From: Ectopseudomonas mendocina
Lineage (GTDB): Bacteria > Pseudomonadota > Gammaproteobacteria > Pseudomonadales > Pseudomonadaceae
Direction of reading: 5' to 3'
Assembly: GCF_016008875.1 (NCBI RefSeq)
Contig: NZ_JADTQG010000001.1
Span: forward strand, 1 to 64,000
DNA length: 64,000 nucleotides
The notes beneath the pieces were generated by a model that saw nothing but the letters and a program-made list of their open reading frames with translations, did not search any database and had not been told where the DNA came from. The stretch's first letter is position 1, and the number at the start of each line of letters is the position of its first letter. Positions 42,330 through 52,583 of this stretch are shown here, one piece after another. A program made the translations under genes and the position numbers.

Positions 42330-43273
42330 GGGGTTACCTCTTGAGCGCTTAGCAGGCGGTGACGCTGCAGCCAAGCGTGCGCGGCGAGCGGGTCGTTGGC
42401 CGAATCCAGGCCAGTGAGGGCGTCGCGGTGAATATAGGCAGCCGGGCCGGCGATCAGCAGCGGCACCGGGCATTGTTCGGCCAGCCGTGGCAACTGGCGG
42501 CGCACCAGGGTGCCGTCCAGTGCGTCCTCGGCGTAGAGCAACACGGCACGCGGTGCGATTTGCTCCAGCGCGGTCAGCAATTCATTGGGCGGCAGCGGCC
42601 AATCGAAGACTTCCACCGGGCAATCGCTGGCACTGGCTAGCCAGGCGCACAGCCACAGGCCTGGCTCCATCGGCGCCTTGCCCAGGTTGACCAGTAGCAG
42701 CGGCGCGCCGCCGACCTGGCGATTGCAGTGGTAGATGCGGGTGGCCAGTTTGCTGCGCAGCCAGGACAGGAAGAACACCTGCTCGGCGCGCGCACCGAAC
42801 TGGCCCTGCCAGCGCTGGTGCAGGTCGCCGAGCAGTGGCCAGAACAGCTGTTCGACCAGGGCGCTGGCCGGGTAGAGCGCCAGTGCCGAGTTGAAGCGAT
42901 CGTCCAGGCGACGTTCATTGAGCTGGACGATGCAGCCGAGCATCTCGTTGCGCTGGCGTGTCCAGTTGTCGCCGCCGGTGGCCTGGGGCACCTGGCCGTG
43001 GTCGAGCAGCGCCTTGACCTGGCCGACGGCAACACCGCGGGCCAGCCAGGCGAGAATGGCGTTGATGCGTTCGAGGTTGGCCGGCGAGTAGAGGCGATGG
43101 CCCTTGGGCGTACGGTACGGCACGATCAGACCGTAGCGGCGCTCCCAGGCGCGCAGGGTCACCGGGTTGATGCCGGTGCTGCGCGCCACCTCGCGGATCG
43201 GCAGGTAGCCCTGGTCGAGCGCCTGGCGGTAATCATGGCTGTTGTCTTCGTCGGCAGTGGTTTCGCGGGTCAT
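42317..43273 (-). CDS. MerR/LitR-family regulator (class II-like)
   Basis: A 318-residue regulator. The N-terminal MerR winged helix (YLPIREVARSTGINPVTLRA, then ERRYGLIVPYRTPKGHRLY) is followed by a cobalamin-binding-like fold (residues about 100-300). The B12-ligand motif (E/D)xHxxG of true LitR/CarH photosensors is missing; the corresponding place reads LGKAPMEPGLWL. This fits the class II LitR type of P. putida (PplR), which depends on separate LOV photoreceptors. It probably binds the TGTACA-N12-TGTACA sites upstream of its own operon. Confidence 0.85.
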   Translation of the reverse strand: MTRETTADEDNSHDYRQALDQGYLPIREVARSTGINPVTLRAWERRYGLIVPYRTPKGHRLYSPANLERINAILAWLARGVAVGQVKALLDHGQVPQATGGDNWTRQRNEMLGCIVQLNERRLDDRFNSALALYPASALVEQLFWPLLGDLHQRWQGQFGARAEQVFFLSWLRSKLATRIYHCNRQVGGAPLLLVNLGKAPMEPGLWLCAWLASASDCPVEVFDWPLPPNELLTALEQIAPRAVLLYAEDALDGTLVRRQLPRLAEQCPVPLLIAGPAAYIHRDALTGLDSANDPLAAHAWLQRHRLLSAQEVTPCNN

Positions 43274-43277
43274 GGCG

Positions 43278-44228
43278 TCACAGCGCGTTGCGCAGGGCAA
43301 GAGGCTCAGGGTGTGGCTGCAGGTAGGCCTGCTCGGCGATGTAGCGATCCGGGTGGCGGCGGAAGTGGTGCTTGAGCAGCGTCAACGGCACCACCAGCGG
43401 CACGATGCCCTCGCGGTACTGGCCGATCAGTTGCTGCATCTCCTGCTTCTCGTCAGGGCTCAGGGTGCGCTTGAGGTAACCGCTCAGATGCTGCAGCACG
43501 TTGCTGTGGGTGCCGCGGGTGGCACACTTCTTCAGCGCGCTCATCAGCTCGCTGAAGTAATGCGGCGCCAGTTCGCCGAGGTCGTGTTGGCTGAGTTCGC
43601 CGAGCAGGCGCCCCAGCGACTTGTAGCGCAGCGGGTCGGTGGCCATCAGCAGGTACTTGTAGCGCGAGTGAAAGGCGATCAGCGCGCGACGGGTCAGCCC
43701 CTGTTGCAGCAGGCGCTGCCAGTCGGCGTGGGCGTAAACGCGGGTGATGAAGTTCTCGCGCAGCACCGGATCGTTGAGGCGACCGTCTTCCTCCACCGGC
43801 AGATCCGGATGCCGCACGCAGAAGGTGGCGGCGAAGATGCCGCGGCCTGGCTCGCTCGGGCGGCCGCCGTCCTGATAGACCTTGACTCGCTCCAGGCCGC
43901 AGGAGGGCGATTGCTGCATGAAGATATAGCCGTTGATGCCCTGCAGTTCGCTCGCCATGCGCTCGCCATAGGCGACCAGCGCATCGGTCACGTCGCGCGA
44001 GCGGTCTACGGTGCCGACAGCGCGCGGCGCCTGCGGATCACCGACCAGGCGAATCGGCTCGCGCGGGATCGGCATGCCGATCCCGACTTCGGGGCAGACA
44101 GGAATGAAGTCGAAGTGTTCGGCCAGGCTGCGGCTACACAGGCGCGACAGCTTGTGGCCGCCGTTGTAGCGTACTTCGGCACCCAGCAGGCAGGCGCTGA
44201 TACCCAGTTTGGCTTTGCTCGCTTGCAT
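43278..44228 (-). CDS. DUF523/DUF1722 fusion protein
   Basis: A 316-residue protein: DUF523 (LGISACLLGAEVRYNGGHK; Cys-containing QQSPSCGLERVKVY) joined to DUF1722 (RALIAFHSRYKYLLMATDPL). It is the first gene of the light-response operon; ATG 44228 lies just after the operator-covered promoter. The family regularly accompanies photolyase genes. Biochemical role unknown. Confidence 0.88.
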   Translation of the reverse strand: MQASKAKLGISACLLGAEVRYNGGHKLSRLCSRSLAEHFDFIPVCPEVGIGMPIPREPIRLVGDPQAPRAVGTVDRSRDVTDALVAYGERMASELQGINGYIFMQQSPSCGLERVKVYQDGGRPSEPGRGIFAATFCVRHPDLPVEEDGRLNDPVLRENFITRVYAHADWQRLLQQGLTRRALIAFHSRYKYLLMATDPLRYKSLGRLLGELSQHDLGELAPHYFSELMSALKKCATRGTHSNVLQHLSGYLKRTLSPDEKQEMQQLIGQYREGIVPLVVPLTLLKHHFRRHPDRYIAEQAYLQPHPEPLALRNAL

Positions 44229-44247
44229 AACCCGACCTCGAAGAACC

Positions 44248-44273
44248 TTGTACATGATTTTGATCATGTACAA
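44248..44273. promoter_or_regulatory. PplR/LitR-type operator, site 1
   Basis: A perfect 26-bp inverted repeat with 11-bp arms, containing TGTACA-N12-TGTACA (44249-44272). It lies downstream of the -10 box and 20 bp before the DUF523 start codon. It fits the light-regulator consensus T(G/A)TACA-N12-TGTA(C/T)A that I recall for P. putida PplR1. Confidence 0.8.
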
Positions 44274-44282
44274 CTTGTGTCC

Positions 44283-44310
44283 ATCATAGGTGTGCGATTG
44301 TACAAGTCAA
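44283..44310 (-). promoter_or_regulatory. Promoter of the light-response operon
   Basis: On the minus strand, -35 TTGACT (complement of 44305-44310) and -10 TATGAT (complement of 44283-44288) are 16 bp apart. Operator 2 covers the -35 and operator 1 lies downstream of the -10, an arrangement suited to repression in the dark. Confidence 0.65.
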
Positions 44311-44322
44311 ATCATTTGTACA
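44299..44322. promoter_or_regulatory. PplR/LitR-type operator, site 2
   Basis: TGTACA (44299-44304), 12 bp, TGTACA (44317-44322). It overlaps the -35 box of the operon promoter and has the same half-site and spacer length as site 1. Confidence 0.8.
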
Positions 44323-44395
44323 GCTTTGGTATTGCTTTGTCGGGCAGGCACACGACAGCCGCAGAAGCAGCGCCGTTGAGAGCGGGGAGGAGGGA

Positions 44396-45696
<1,301 letters not shown>

Positions 45697-45825
45697 GATG
45701 TCACCGAAAGTGGCGCTCCCTTGCTTTAGGTTTAGGACAAACACGGCATTCGATAAAGGCACGTGTGCGCGTCATGAACCAGACTAAAGGTGAAGTTACT
45801 TCCATTGCCAAGCGAGGACGATGCC

Positions 45826-46728
45826 ATGCACATCCTGCTGACCGGCGGTACCGGTCTCATCGGTCGGGCGCTATGCGCGCACTGGGCCGAGCGGGGCCAC
45901 CGCCTCACCGTCTGGAGTCGTGAACCCAGCAAGGTCGCACGTCTGTGCGGCTCCGACGTACGCGGTATCGCCCAGCTCGAGGAGCTGGCTGACGAGCCCC
46001 TGGACGCCGTGATCAACCTGGCCGGCGCGCCGATTGCCGACAAACCCTGGAGCAGCAAGCGTAAGGCGCTGCTGTGGTCCAGCCGTATTGGTTTGACCGA
46101 GCAATTGTTGGCCTGGTTGCAGGGCCGCACGCAACGCCCGGCCGTCTTGTTGTCTGGCTCGGCAGTGGGTTGGTACGGCAACGGCGGTGAACGTGAGCTG
46201 AGCGAAAGCACGCCGCAGGTGACCGATGATTTCGCCGCGCAGTTGTGCGGCGCCTGGGAGGAGACCGCTCTGCGTGCCGAGGAGCTGGGGATTCGCGTGG
46301 TGCTGATCCGTACCGGCCTGGTGCTGAGCCCCGATGGCGGCGTGCTCAAACGCCTGCTGCCGCCATTCAGGTTCGGCTTGGGTGGCCGCCTCGGCGATGG
46401 CCGGCAGTGGATGCCGTGGATTCATATCGCCGATCAAATCGGCCTGATCGATTTTCTCTTGCAGCAAGACGATGCTCGCGGTCCTTATAATGCCTGCGCG
46501 CCGATACCGGTGCGCAACGTCGAGTTCACCAAGGCGCTGGGCCAGGCACTGAGTCGCCCGACCCTACTGCCGGTACCGGCCTTCGTGCTGCGTACTGCGC
46601 TGGGCGAGATGTCAGAGTTGCTGCTCGGCGGTCAGCGCGCCGTGCCGACGCGCCTGCTGGAGGCGGGCTTCAGTTTTCGTTTCACCCATCTGGATGTGGC
46701 TCTGGTGGATTTGCTGAGCCATCACTGA
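45826..46728 (+). CDS. TIGR01777 family NAD-dependent epimerase
   Basis: A 300-residue extended SDR: cofactor loop ILLTGGTGLIGRALCAHW at residues 3-20, VINLAGAPIADKPWSSKR and the signature SGSAVGWYGNGGERELSE of the TIGR01777 (YfcH-like) family, with a C-terminal DUF1731 region (GEMSELLLGGQRAVPTRLLE). It is followed 12 bp later by hemH. Substrate unknown. The start at 45826 has GAGGA upstream. Confidence 0.92.
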   Translation: MHILLTGGTGLIGRALCAHWAERGHRLTVWSREPSKVARLCGSDVRGIAQLEELADEPLDAVINLAGAPIADKPWSSKRKALLWSSRIGLTEQLLAWLQGRTQRPAVLLSGSAVGWYGNGGERELSESTPQVTDDFAAQLCGAWEETALRAEELGIRVVLIRTGLVLSPDGGVLKRLLPPFRFGLGGRLGDGRQWMPWIHIADQIGLIDFLLQQDDARGPYNACAPIPVRNVEFTKALGQALSRPTLLPVPAFVLRTALGEMSELLLGGQRAVPTRLLEAGFSFRFTHLDVALVDLLSHH

Positions 46729-46740
46729 CTAGGATTTCGC

Positions 46741-47763
46741 ATGACCGATCACGCATTGTTGCTGGTTAACCTGGGTTCGCCCGCGTCCACCGAAGTAGCC
46801 GATGTCCGCCGTTACCTTAATCAGTTCCTGATGGATCCCTACGTGATCGATCTGCCCTGGCCGCTGCGTCGCCTGCTGGTGTCGCTGATCCTGATCAAGC
46901 GCCCTGCGGCGTCGGCGCATGCCTACGCATCGATCTGGTGGGATGAAGGCTCGCCGCTGGTGGTGCTCAGTCGACGCCTGCAGGAGGCGATGAAAGCTCA
47001 GTGGAGTCATGGCCCGGTGGAACTGGCCATGCGCTACGGCGAACCGTCCATCGAGTCGACGCTGCAACGCCTGGCCGCTCAGGGCGTTCGCCAGGTGACG
47101 CTGGCGCCGTTGTATCCGCAGTTCGCCGACAGCACCACGACCACGGTAATCGAAGAGGTCAAGCGGGTGGTGCGTGAGTGCGGGCTGGACCTGCGCCTAT
47201 CCATACTGCCGCCGTTCTACGACCAGCCGGAATACCTCGATGCCCTGGTGGCCAGCGCCAAACCCTACCTGGAGCAGGATTTCGACCACCTGTTGCTGAG
47301 CTTCCACGGCCTGCCGGAGCGTCACCTGCACAAGCTCGATCCCAGTGGCCATTGCCTGAAAGGCGACGACTGCTGCCGCAACGCTTCGCCCGAGGTGCTC
47401 GCCAACTGTTACCGCGCGCAATGCCTGCGCAGCGCCGAGCTGTTCGCCGAGCGAATGGGCTTGCGCCCGGAGCAATGGTCGGTAAGTTTCCAGTCGCGCC
47501 TGGGGCGTGCCAAGTGGATCGAACCCTACACCGAGGCGCGTCTCGATGAGTTGGCCGCGCAAGGAGTGAAGAAGCTGCTGGTGATGTGTCCGGCCTTCGT
47601 CGCCGACTGCATCGAGACCCTGGAGGAAATCGGTGATCGCGGCCGCGAGCAATTCGTCGAGGCCGGTGGCGAGAGCCTGCAACTGGTGCCCTGCCTGAAC
47701 GATCACCCGGACTGGGTAGCGGCGCTGAACGCGCTGTGCGAACGAGCGCCCTTGTCCATCTGA
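46741..47763 (+). CDS. hemH: Ferrochelatase
   Basis: A 340-residue enzyme inserting ferrous iron into protoporphyrin [12 protein letters not shown] is the N-terminal signature. The catalytic His is in [11 protein letters not shown], and the Glu-containing [17 protein letters not shown] is the second conserved block. CLKGDDCC in the middle suggests a cysteine cluster. It is co-transcribed with the epimerase gene behind PplR-type site 3. Light control would make sense because its substrate is phototoxic. Confidence 0.96.
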   Translation: MTDHALLLVNLGSPASTEVADVRRYLNQFLMDPYVIDLPWPLRRLLVSLILIKRPAASAHAYASIWWDEGSPLVVLSRRLQEAMKAQWSHGPVELAMRYGEPSIESTLQRLAAQGVRQVTLAPLYPQFADSTTTTVIEEVKRVVRECGLDLRLSILPPFYDQPEYLDALVASAKPYLEQDFDHLLLSFHGLPERHLHKLDPSGHCLKGDDCCRNASPEVLANCYRAQCLRSAELFAERMGLRPEQWSVSFQSRLGRAKWIEPYTEARLDELAAQGVKKLLVMCPAFVADCIETLEEIGDRGREQFVEAGGESLQLVPCLNDHPDWVAALNALCERAPLSI

Positions 47764-47776
47764 GTCGGGCCTGATC

Positions 47777-47801
47777 GCCGAGGCGAGCCATTCGCCTCGG
47801 C
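47777..47801 (+). terminator. Hairpin after hemH
   Basis: A 10-bp perfect stem GCCGAGGCGA / TCGCCTCGGC with a 5-base loop starts 14 bp after the hemH stop. No clear T-tract follows, so it is only terminator-like. Confidence 0.5.
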
Positions 47802-47925
47802 GGGTATGAAGCATTCGCCGACCTGATAACACCTTCGAGCGATACTCACGGCTGTTTATATCGTCCTAAGCTGACGCCACTTTCAACCGCCGCGCACCGC
47901 GTCAGCGGTGCCGAGGAGAGCGTCC

Positions 47926-49260
47926 GTGCATAACAACAATAACGGCTACCCCTCCAGTGCCCGAGCCTGGGTCACTGTTGCCATCCTGATGGTGGCTTAC
48001 GTGCTGTCCTTCGTCGATCGGCAGATTCTGAACCTGCTGGTCGAGCCCATCCGCCGCGATCTTGCGATCAATGACACGCAGATGAGCCTGCTGATGGGCC
48101 TCTCGTTTGCCCTGTTTTACACGATATGCGGGATTCCTCTCGGGCGCGTGGCCGATACGCGCAGCCGGCGTGGGTTGATCGCCGTGGGCATCCTGTTCTG
48201 GAGCGCCGCCACAGCTGCCTGCGGCATGGCCAAGATGTACTGGCAGTTCCTGCTCTGCCGCATCGGTGTCGGTGTGGGGGAGGCGGCTCTTTCGCCTGCA
48301 GCCTATTCGCTTATTGCTGACAGCTTTCCCGCCGAGCGCCGGGCTACGGCGATCAGCGTTTACTCGATGGGAGTCTATCTGGGCTCGGGCCTGGCCTTTC
48401 TGGTGGGCGGTCTGGTCATCCAATTCGCCTCGGCACAGGGCGACGTGACCCTGCCGGTGCTGGGCGAGGTACGTCCCTGGCAGCTGATCTTCCTTATTCT
48501 CGGTGTCGCCGGCGTGCTGTTCACCTTGCTGATGCTGGCGGTCAAGGAGCCGGCCCGGCGTGGCGCCGGTGCGGGCGTGGCGGTGCCACTCAGTGAAGTG
48601 GGGCGCTACATTCGCGCCAACCGGCGTACCGTGCTGCTGCACAACTTCGGCTTCGCCGGCCTGGCCTTCGCCGGCTACGGCAGCGCGGCCTGGGTGCCGA
48701 CCTTCTATATCCGTACCTATGGCTGGGACGCCGGCCAGGTTGGCATCGTCTATGGTTGCATCGTCGCGGTGTTCGGCTGCCTCGGCATCGTCTTCGGCGG
48801 ACGTCTGGCGGACCTGATGGCCAAGCGCGGGCGCAGTGACGCCAACATGCGCGTCGGTCTGTACGCCGCGCTCGGTGCGCTGCCGCTGGTAGCGCTGTTC
48901 CCGCTGATGGACTCCGCGTTCTGGGCCAGCGTGCTGCTGGCGCCGACGGTGTTCTGCCTGAGCATGCCGTTCGGTGTGGCGCCTGCGGCGATTCAGGAAA
49001 TCATGCCTAACTCGATGAGGGGACAGGCGTCGGCCATCTACCTGTTCGTCATTACTCTGTTCGGCCTGGGGGTAGGTCCGACCGCGGTGGCGCTGGTCAC
49101 CGACTTCGTCTTTGCCGACGATGCGGCGCTGCGCTATTCGCTGCTGATCGTCACCACCCTGGCGGTGCTGACGTCGGTCATCCTGCTGGCCAAAAGTCTC
49201 AAGCCCTATCGTGAGAGCGTGACGCGACTGGAGCAGTGGGCTGCTGCCAGTCCAGCCTAA
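47926..49260 (+). CDS. MFS transporter (spinster-like)
   Basis: A 444-residue transporter with twelve membrane segments. Start GTG 47926 follows CGAGGAGAG, and the preceding frame is not protein-like. MFS motif A appears as GIPLGRVADTRSRRGL between helices 2 and 3, and SFVDRQILNLLVEPIRRDL is typical of the spinster/hexuronate-type subgroup. The substrate is not determined. A lipoprotein gene follows 134 bp later. Confidence 0.9.
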   Translation: MHNNNNGYPSSARAWVTVAILMVAYVLSFVDRQILNLLVEPIRRDLAINDTQMSLLMGLSFALFYTICGIPLGRVADTRSRRGLIAVGILFWSAATAACGMAKMYWQFLLCRIGVGVGEAALSPAAYSLIADSFPAERRATAISVYSMGVYLGSGLAFLVGGLVIQFASAQGDVTLPVLGEVRPWQLIFLILGVAGVLFTLLMLAVKEPARRGAGAGVAVPLSEVGRYIRANRRTVLLHNFGFAGLAFAGYGSAAWVPTFYIRTYGWDAGQVGIVYGCIVAVFGCLGIVFGGRLADLMAKRGRSDANMRVGLYAALGALPLVALFPLMDSAFWASVLLAPTVFCLSMPFGVAPAAIQEIMPNSMRGQASAIYLFVITLFGLGVGPTAVALVTDFVFADDAALRYSLLIVTTLAVLTSVILLAKSLKPYRESVTRLEQWAAASPA

Positions 49261-49394
49261 ACAGGCGCCTTTCCTGGGCGCTGTCCGGCACGGTTTATGC
49301 GCCAGCGCACGGGCAGCATGGAATTTTTGCGCTTTACTGAGGTTCTGAGTGTTGCGCGCGTCACTCCGGCGCGCGCCAGCCAGGGAACCTCCGG

Positions 49395-50168
49395 ATGGGA
49401 GCGAGGCCAGTGTCTGCCGTGCAGGGCAGGGCATTCAACGACTCGATAGTGTGGCGACGGCTAGTGCTGCCGGGGCTCGCCGCGCTCCTGTTGCTGGGCG
49501 GCTGCACGGGCCGCCTGGACAACGACTCCATCGTCAACACGCGCAGCCCGCTCAAGCCCGCCGAAGTGCTGCAGACCGACGTCGACCGCATGGCGACCTT
49601 GGCCATGCGCAACAACCTCAACAGCCTTTATCGGCTGATGAACAAGCTGTACCAGCGCAACCCGCGCGAATGGCGCAAGAACTCCCTGCCCGACGCCGCG
49701 GCGGCCGAGCGCGCCATCCAGTACGCCATCGAGCACAATCAGGACTGGCCGACTCTGGGCGGCCGGCGCGATGTCGCCGCGCTGGATTATTCCTTGAGTC
49801 CCGGGTTTCAGGGGGACCGCGTGGCGGCCTTCACCTATGCCATCGGCAGCATGTTGGTCACCGCGCACGGTGGCCGCACAGAGTTCTATCTGACCGACAG
49901 CTTCGATGCGCAATTCATCCACAACGCCGCGCGCAACCTGGAGAAGGCCGGCTGGATGCTGTCGCAGCGGCGAGACGCCGCAGGCCAGCCGTTGCTGCTC
50001 TCCAACGAGTTCTCCGAACAGGGCGCCAACCTCAGCTACGCGGTGGAGTTCGGCAAGATGGTGGCGCGTCTCGACCTGCTCACACACGTGCTGGAGGAGC
50101 GCTACCGGCGCATGGGGGCCAACTATGCGCAGAGCTTGTTCCTGCTGAACTTCCTGCCGGTGCAGTAG
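49395..50168 (+). CDS. Hypothetical lipoprotein (257 aa)
   Basis: A 257-residue protein with a long N-terminal region before a lipobox (LLLLGGC, Cys at about residue 37). An alternative start is GTG 49410, closer to a GGGAGCGAGG site, which would shorten the signal. The mature region is helical (YRLMNKLYQRNPREWRKN; NEFSEQGANLSYAVEFGKMV). It resembles conserved Pseudomonas lipoproteins of unknown function. Confidence 0.75.
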   Translation: MGARPVSAVQGRAFNDSIVWRRLVLPGLAALLLLGGCTGRLDNDSIVNTRSPLKPAEVLQTDVDRMATLAMRNNLNSLYRLMNKLYQRNPREWRKNSLPDAAAAERAIQYAIEHNQDWPTLGGRRDVAALDYSLSPGFQGDRVAAFTYAIGSMLVTAHGGRTEFYLTDSFDAQFIHNAARNLEKAGWMLSQRRDAAGQPLLLSNEFSEQGANLSYAVEFGKMVARLDLLTHVLEERYRRMGANYAQSLFLLNFLPVQ

Positions 50169-50172
50169 CGCG

Positions 50173-50895
50173 TCACGGATGCCAGCGCTGCTGGATCTCC
50201 TCCAGCGTTCCGGCTTTGCGCAGACGCACCAGGGCTTCGGAAAATTGCCGGGCGCGCTCGGTATCGCCTTTGGCGAAGGCGACGAAGCGCGGCATCCGGA
50301 TCAGCGGGCGAGGGAGCACGCGAACCTGCTCCTGGGCGCGCTGTTCACGAATGAAATAAAGCAGCTGGGTGTGGTCACCGACGATGATGTCGATGCGCCC
50401 GGCCAGCAGCATCGATACCAGTTGCCGTGGGTTCTGTGCACTGCTGTCGCGGGCCAGATCGGCGCGATCGAATTTCTCTTCATAGGCATAGCCGCGAACC
50501 TGGCCGATCACGTAGGGCGAAAGATCGTCCAGCGTCTTCCAGTCTTGGATCGCGGTCTTGGCGGTGGTCATGAACACGGTGGAACCACTGCGCAGCGGGC
50601 CGACCAGTTCGTATTGCTCCTGACGCTGCGGTGTGCCGGCGAACTGGAAGGCCATCTGCACTTCGCCACGATCGAGCATGCGCTTGACCCGCTCCCAGGG
50701 ATACAGACGAATTTCGTAGGGTACTTGTGCTTCGCGCAGCACGGCGTCGATCAGTTCGACATCGAGCCCGCGTGGCGTATCGTCTTCGGCGGTGACGAAA
50801 CTGTAGGGCGCGAACTGCTCGTCGCCCACGACCCGCCAGGGCTGCGCTGCCAGCGAATGGGTCAGAGCCAGCAGAGCGAGCAGCAGATAGCGCAT
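50173..50895 (-). CDS. Periplasmic solute-binding protein (family 3)
   Basis: A 240-residue protein with signal peptide MRYLLLALLALTHSLA and an SBP_bac_3 fold: VVGDEQFAPYSF at the start, PRGLDVELIDAVLREAQV and the C-terminal EALVRLRKAGTLEEIQQRWH. No transport permease or ATPase lies nearby, so it may be a stand-alone sensor-type binding protein. Ligand unknown, amino acid or related compound likely. Convergent with the lipoprotein gene. Confidence 0.88.
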   Translation of the reverse strand: MRYLLLALLALTHSLAAQPWRVVGDEQFAPYSFVTAEDDTPRGLDVELIDAVLREAQVPYEIRLYPWERVKRMLDRGEVQMAFQFAGTPQRQEQYELVGPLRSGSTVFMTTAKTAIQDWKTLDDLSPYVIGQVRGYAYEEKFDRADLARDSSAQNPRQLVSMLLAGRIDIIVGDHTQLLYFIREQRAQEQVRVLPRPLIRMPRFVAFAKGDTERARQFSEALVRLRKAGTLEEIQQRWHP

Positions 50896-50969
50896 GGCGG
50901 GATACCTCGTGACCGACCTGTATTCAGGCTAGTCAGTTTCTGCGAACGAGGCGGCTGAAACGATGAATA

Positions 50970-51311
50970 TCAGACCTTGCGCACGAACTCGGACTTGAGC
51001 TTCATCGCGCCGATGCCATCGATCTTGCAGTCGATATCGTGATCGCCGTCAACCAGGCGGATGTTCTTCACTTTAGTGCCGACCTTGACCACCAGCGAGG
51101 AGCCTTTGACCTTCAGGTCCTTGATCACGGTGATGGTGTCGCCGTCCTGCAGCACGTTGCCGACCGAGTCCTTGATCACGCGCGCGTCGTCGCTGGCCTC
51201 GGCATTCTCGCCGGCTTTCCATTCATGGGCGCACTCGGGGCAGACCAACTGATCGCCGTCTTCGTAGGTGTATTCGGAGTTGCATTTGGGGCAGGGCGGC
51301 AGAGCGGTCAA
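50970..51311 (-). CDS. yjdM: PhnA/YjdM-like zinc-ribbon protein
   Basis: A 113-residue protein with an N-terminal zinc ribbon, CPKCNSEY and CPECAHEW, and a C-terminal PhnA domain ([20 protein letters not shown], then [11 protein letters not shown]). The family was once linked to alkylphosphonate use, but that role is doubtful. Single gene. Confidence 0.93.
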   Translation of the reverse strand: MTALPPCPKCNSEYTYEDGDQLVCPECAHEWKAGENAEASDDARVIKDSVGNVLQDGDTITVIKDLKVKGSSLVVKVGTKVKNIRLVDGDHDIDCKIDGIGAMKLKSEFVRKV

Positions 51312-51762
51312 GGGGTGTCCTCGGGGGTCATGAGAAAACCGCAGATTATATAGGGTTTTGTCGACGAGCGCTGCTCTAGGGCGAGGCGCGTCTGGCAGTC
51401 GAGTGTTTTAAATATTGGACTTTTGATGAGGCCGTTTTACTGGGGATGCCCGTTTTGCGCCTTCAAGAGCGGTTGACGAATATGATTCGTCAAAAGATTT
51501 CGAGCGTATTCGTTTGACATATTTTACGGCTCGGGCAGACTGGCAGCAGATTCCGTTGCCGAACCGGGTAACGGGCAGCATCGCTGCAGCCCCTCTCTGG
51601 ATGGAGCTGACCCGGTTCGAGCCGCCGTCGGAAGGCGACACGCTGGCTCAGGAAGAGCATGGGTGCACGGGGTTAGCCAAACAGGCCAACCGTGTAGGCA
51701 GAGCCTCTGCCGGACACCGGTCTGCACAGCAACGACAGGCCCGGCCTGTTCCAAGGTGACGT
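51312..51762. promoter_or_regulatory. 450-bp regulatory gap before the amidotransferase gene
   Basis: No credible gene. It contains a perfect 9-bp-arm palindrome TTGACGAAT-ATG-ATTCGTCAA at 51473-51493, followed by TTTGACATATTTTA at 51513-51526. The palindrome is a strong candidate operator for a dimeric regulator of the downstream gene; the regulator is not identified. Confidence 0.55.
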
Positions 51763-52557
51763 ATGTCCGACAACAAGATTCGCAGCACCGCTCGCAAACC
51801 CGTCGTGTTGATGTCCATGGGCGCTCAAGAGCGCAAGGGCCCCGACTATCAAGTCATGACGCACAAATATATCCAGCCTCTAGTCGAGTTCTCCGGTTGC
51901 GTACCGGTATTGGTGCCCACCTGCTGTGGCATCGAGGATCTCGATCAGTATCTGGATATGGCCGACGGCGTGTACCTCACCGGTGCCGGCAGTAACATCG
52001 ACCCGGCACTTTATGGGCAGGAGAACGAAACGCCGAACAAGGCGCAGGATCGTGACCGTGATCTGTTCGACCTGCCGCTGATTCGCGCCGCCATCGCCCG
52101 CGGCCTGCCGATCTTCGGCATCTGCCGTGGCATGCAGGAAATCAACGTGGCGCTGGGCGGCGACATCTACCAGAAGGTCTATGCCGAGCCCGGCTTCAAC
52201 GATCATCGTGAAAATCCCGATGACCCGGTCGAGGTGCAGTATGCACCCAGCCACAGCGTGCGCCCGTTAGCGGGTAGCTGGTTCGCCGAATTGCTGGGCA
52301 AAGACGAGATTCAGGTCAACTCCCTGCATGGCCAGGCCATTCGCAACCTGGGCAAGGGGTTGGAAGTGCTGGCCACCGCCGAGGATGGCCTGATCGAGGC
52401 CGTTCACGCGCCAAGCCTGTCGCCGTTCCTGGTCGCGGTGCAGTGGCACCCCGAATGGCAGGCTGCACTGAACCCGGATTCGGTGAAGATCTTCCAGGCT
52501 TTCGGTGACGCCTGTCACCGTCGTGTGGCCTCACGTAGCAGTCGTCAGGCTGCCTGA
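51763..52557 (+). CDS. PuuD-like gamma-glutamyl hydrolase/class I amidotransferase
   Basis: A 264-residue peptidase C26 enzyme. The nucleophile Cys is in IFGICRGMQEINVALGG, the catalytic His and Glu are in VAVQWHPEWQ, and the N-terminal region has DGVYLTGAGSNIDP. PuuD-like members split gamma-glutamyl-GABA in putrescine breakdown. No other polyamine gene is nearby, so the substrate is tentative. A long upstream region with a palindrome suggests regulation. AAGGTGACGT precedes the ATG. Confidence 0.9.
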   Translation: MSDNKIRSTARKPVVLMSMGAQERKGPDYQVMTHKYIQPLVEFSGCVPVLVPTCCGIEDLDQYLDMADGVYLTGAGSNIDPALYGQENETPNKAQDRDRDLFDLPLIRAAIARGLPIFGICRGMQEINVALGGDIYQKVYAEPGFNDHRENPDDPVEVQYAPSHSVRPLAGSWFAELLGKDEIQVNSLHGQAIRNLGKGLEVLATAEDGLIEAVHAPSLSPFLVAVQWHPEWQAALNPDSVKIFQAFGDACHRRVASRSSRQAA

Positions 52558-52583
52558 ACCAGGCGCCGCCGCCGGCCCCTGAA

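Noticed and set aside
40374..42344. 656-codon open frame on the plus strand opposite phrB and the SnoaL gene
   Set aside because: Antisense shadow running across several real genes of the light operon.
47902..49434. 510-codon open frame on the minus strand opposite the MFS gene
   Set aside because: Antisense shadow; composition dominated by Gln, Arg, His and Ala without domain pattern.
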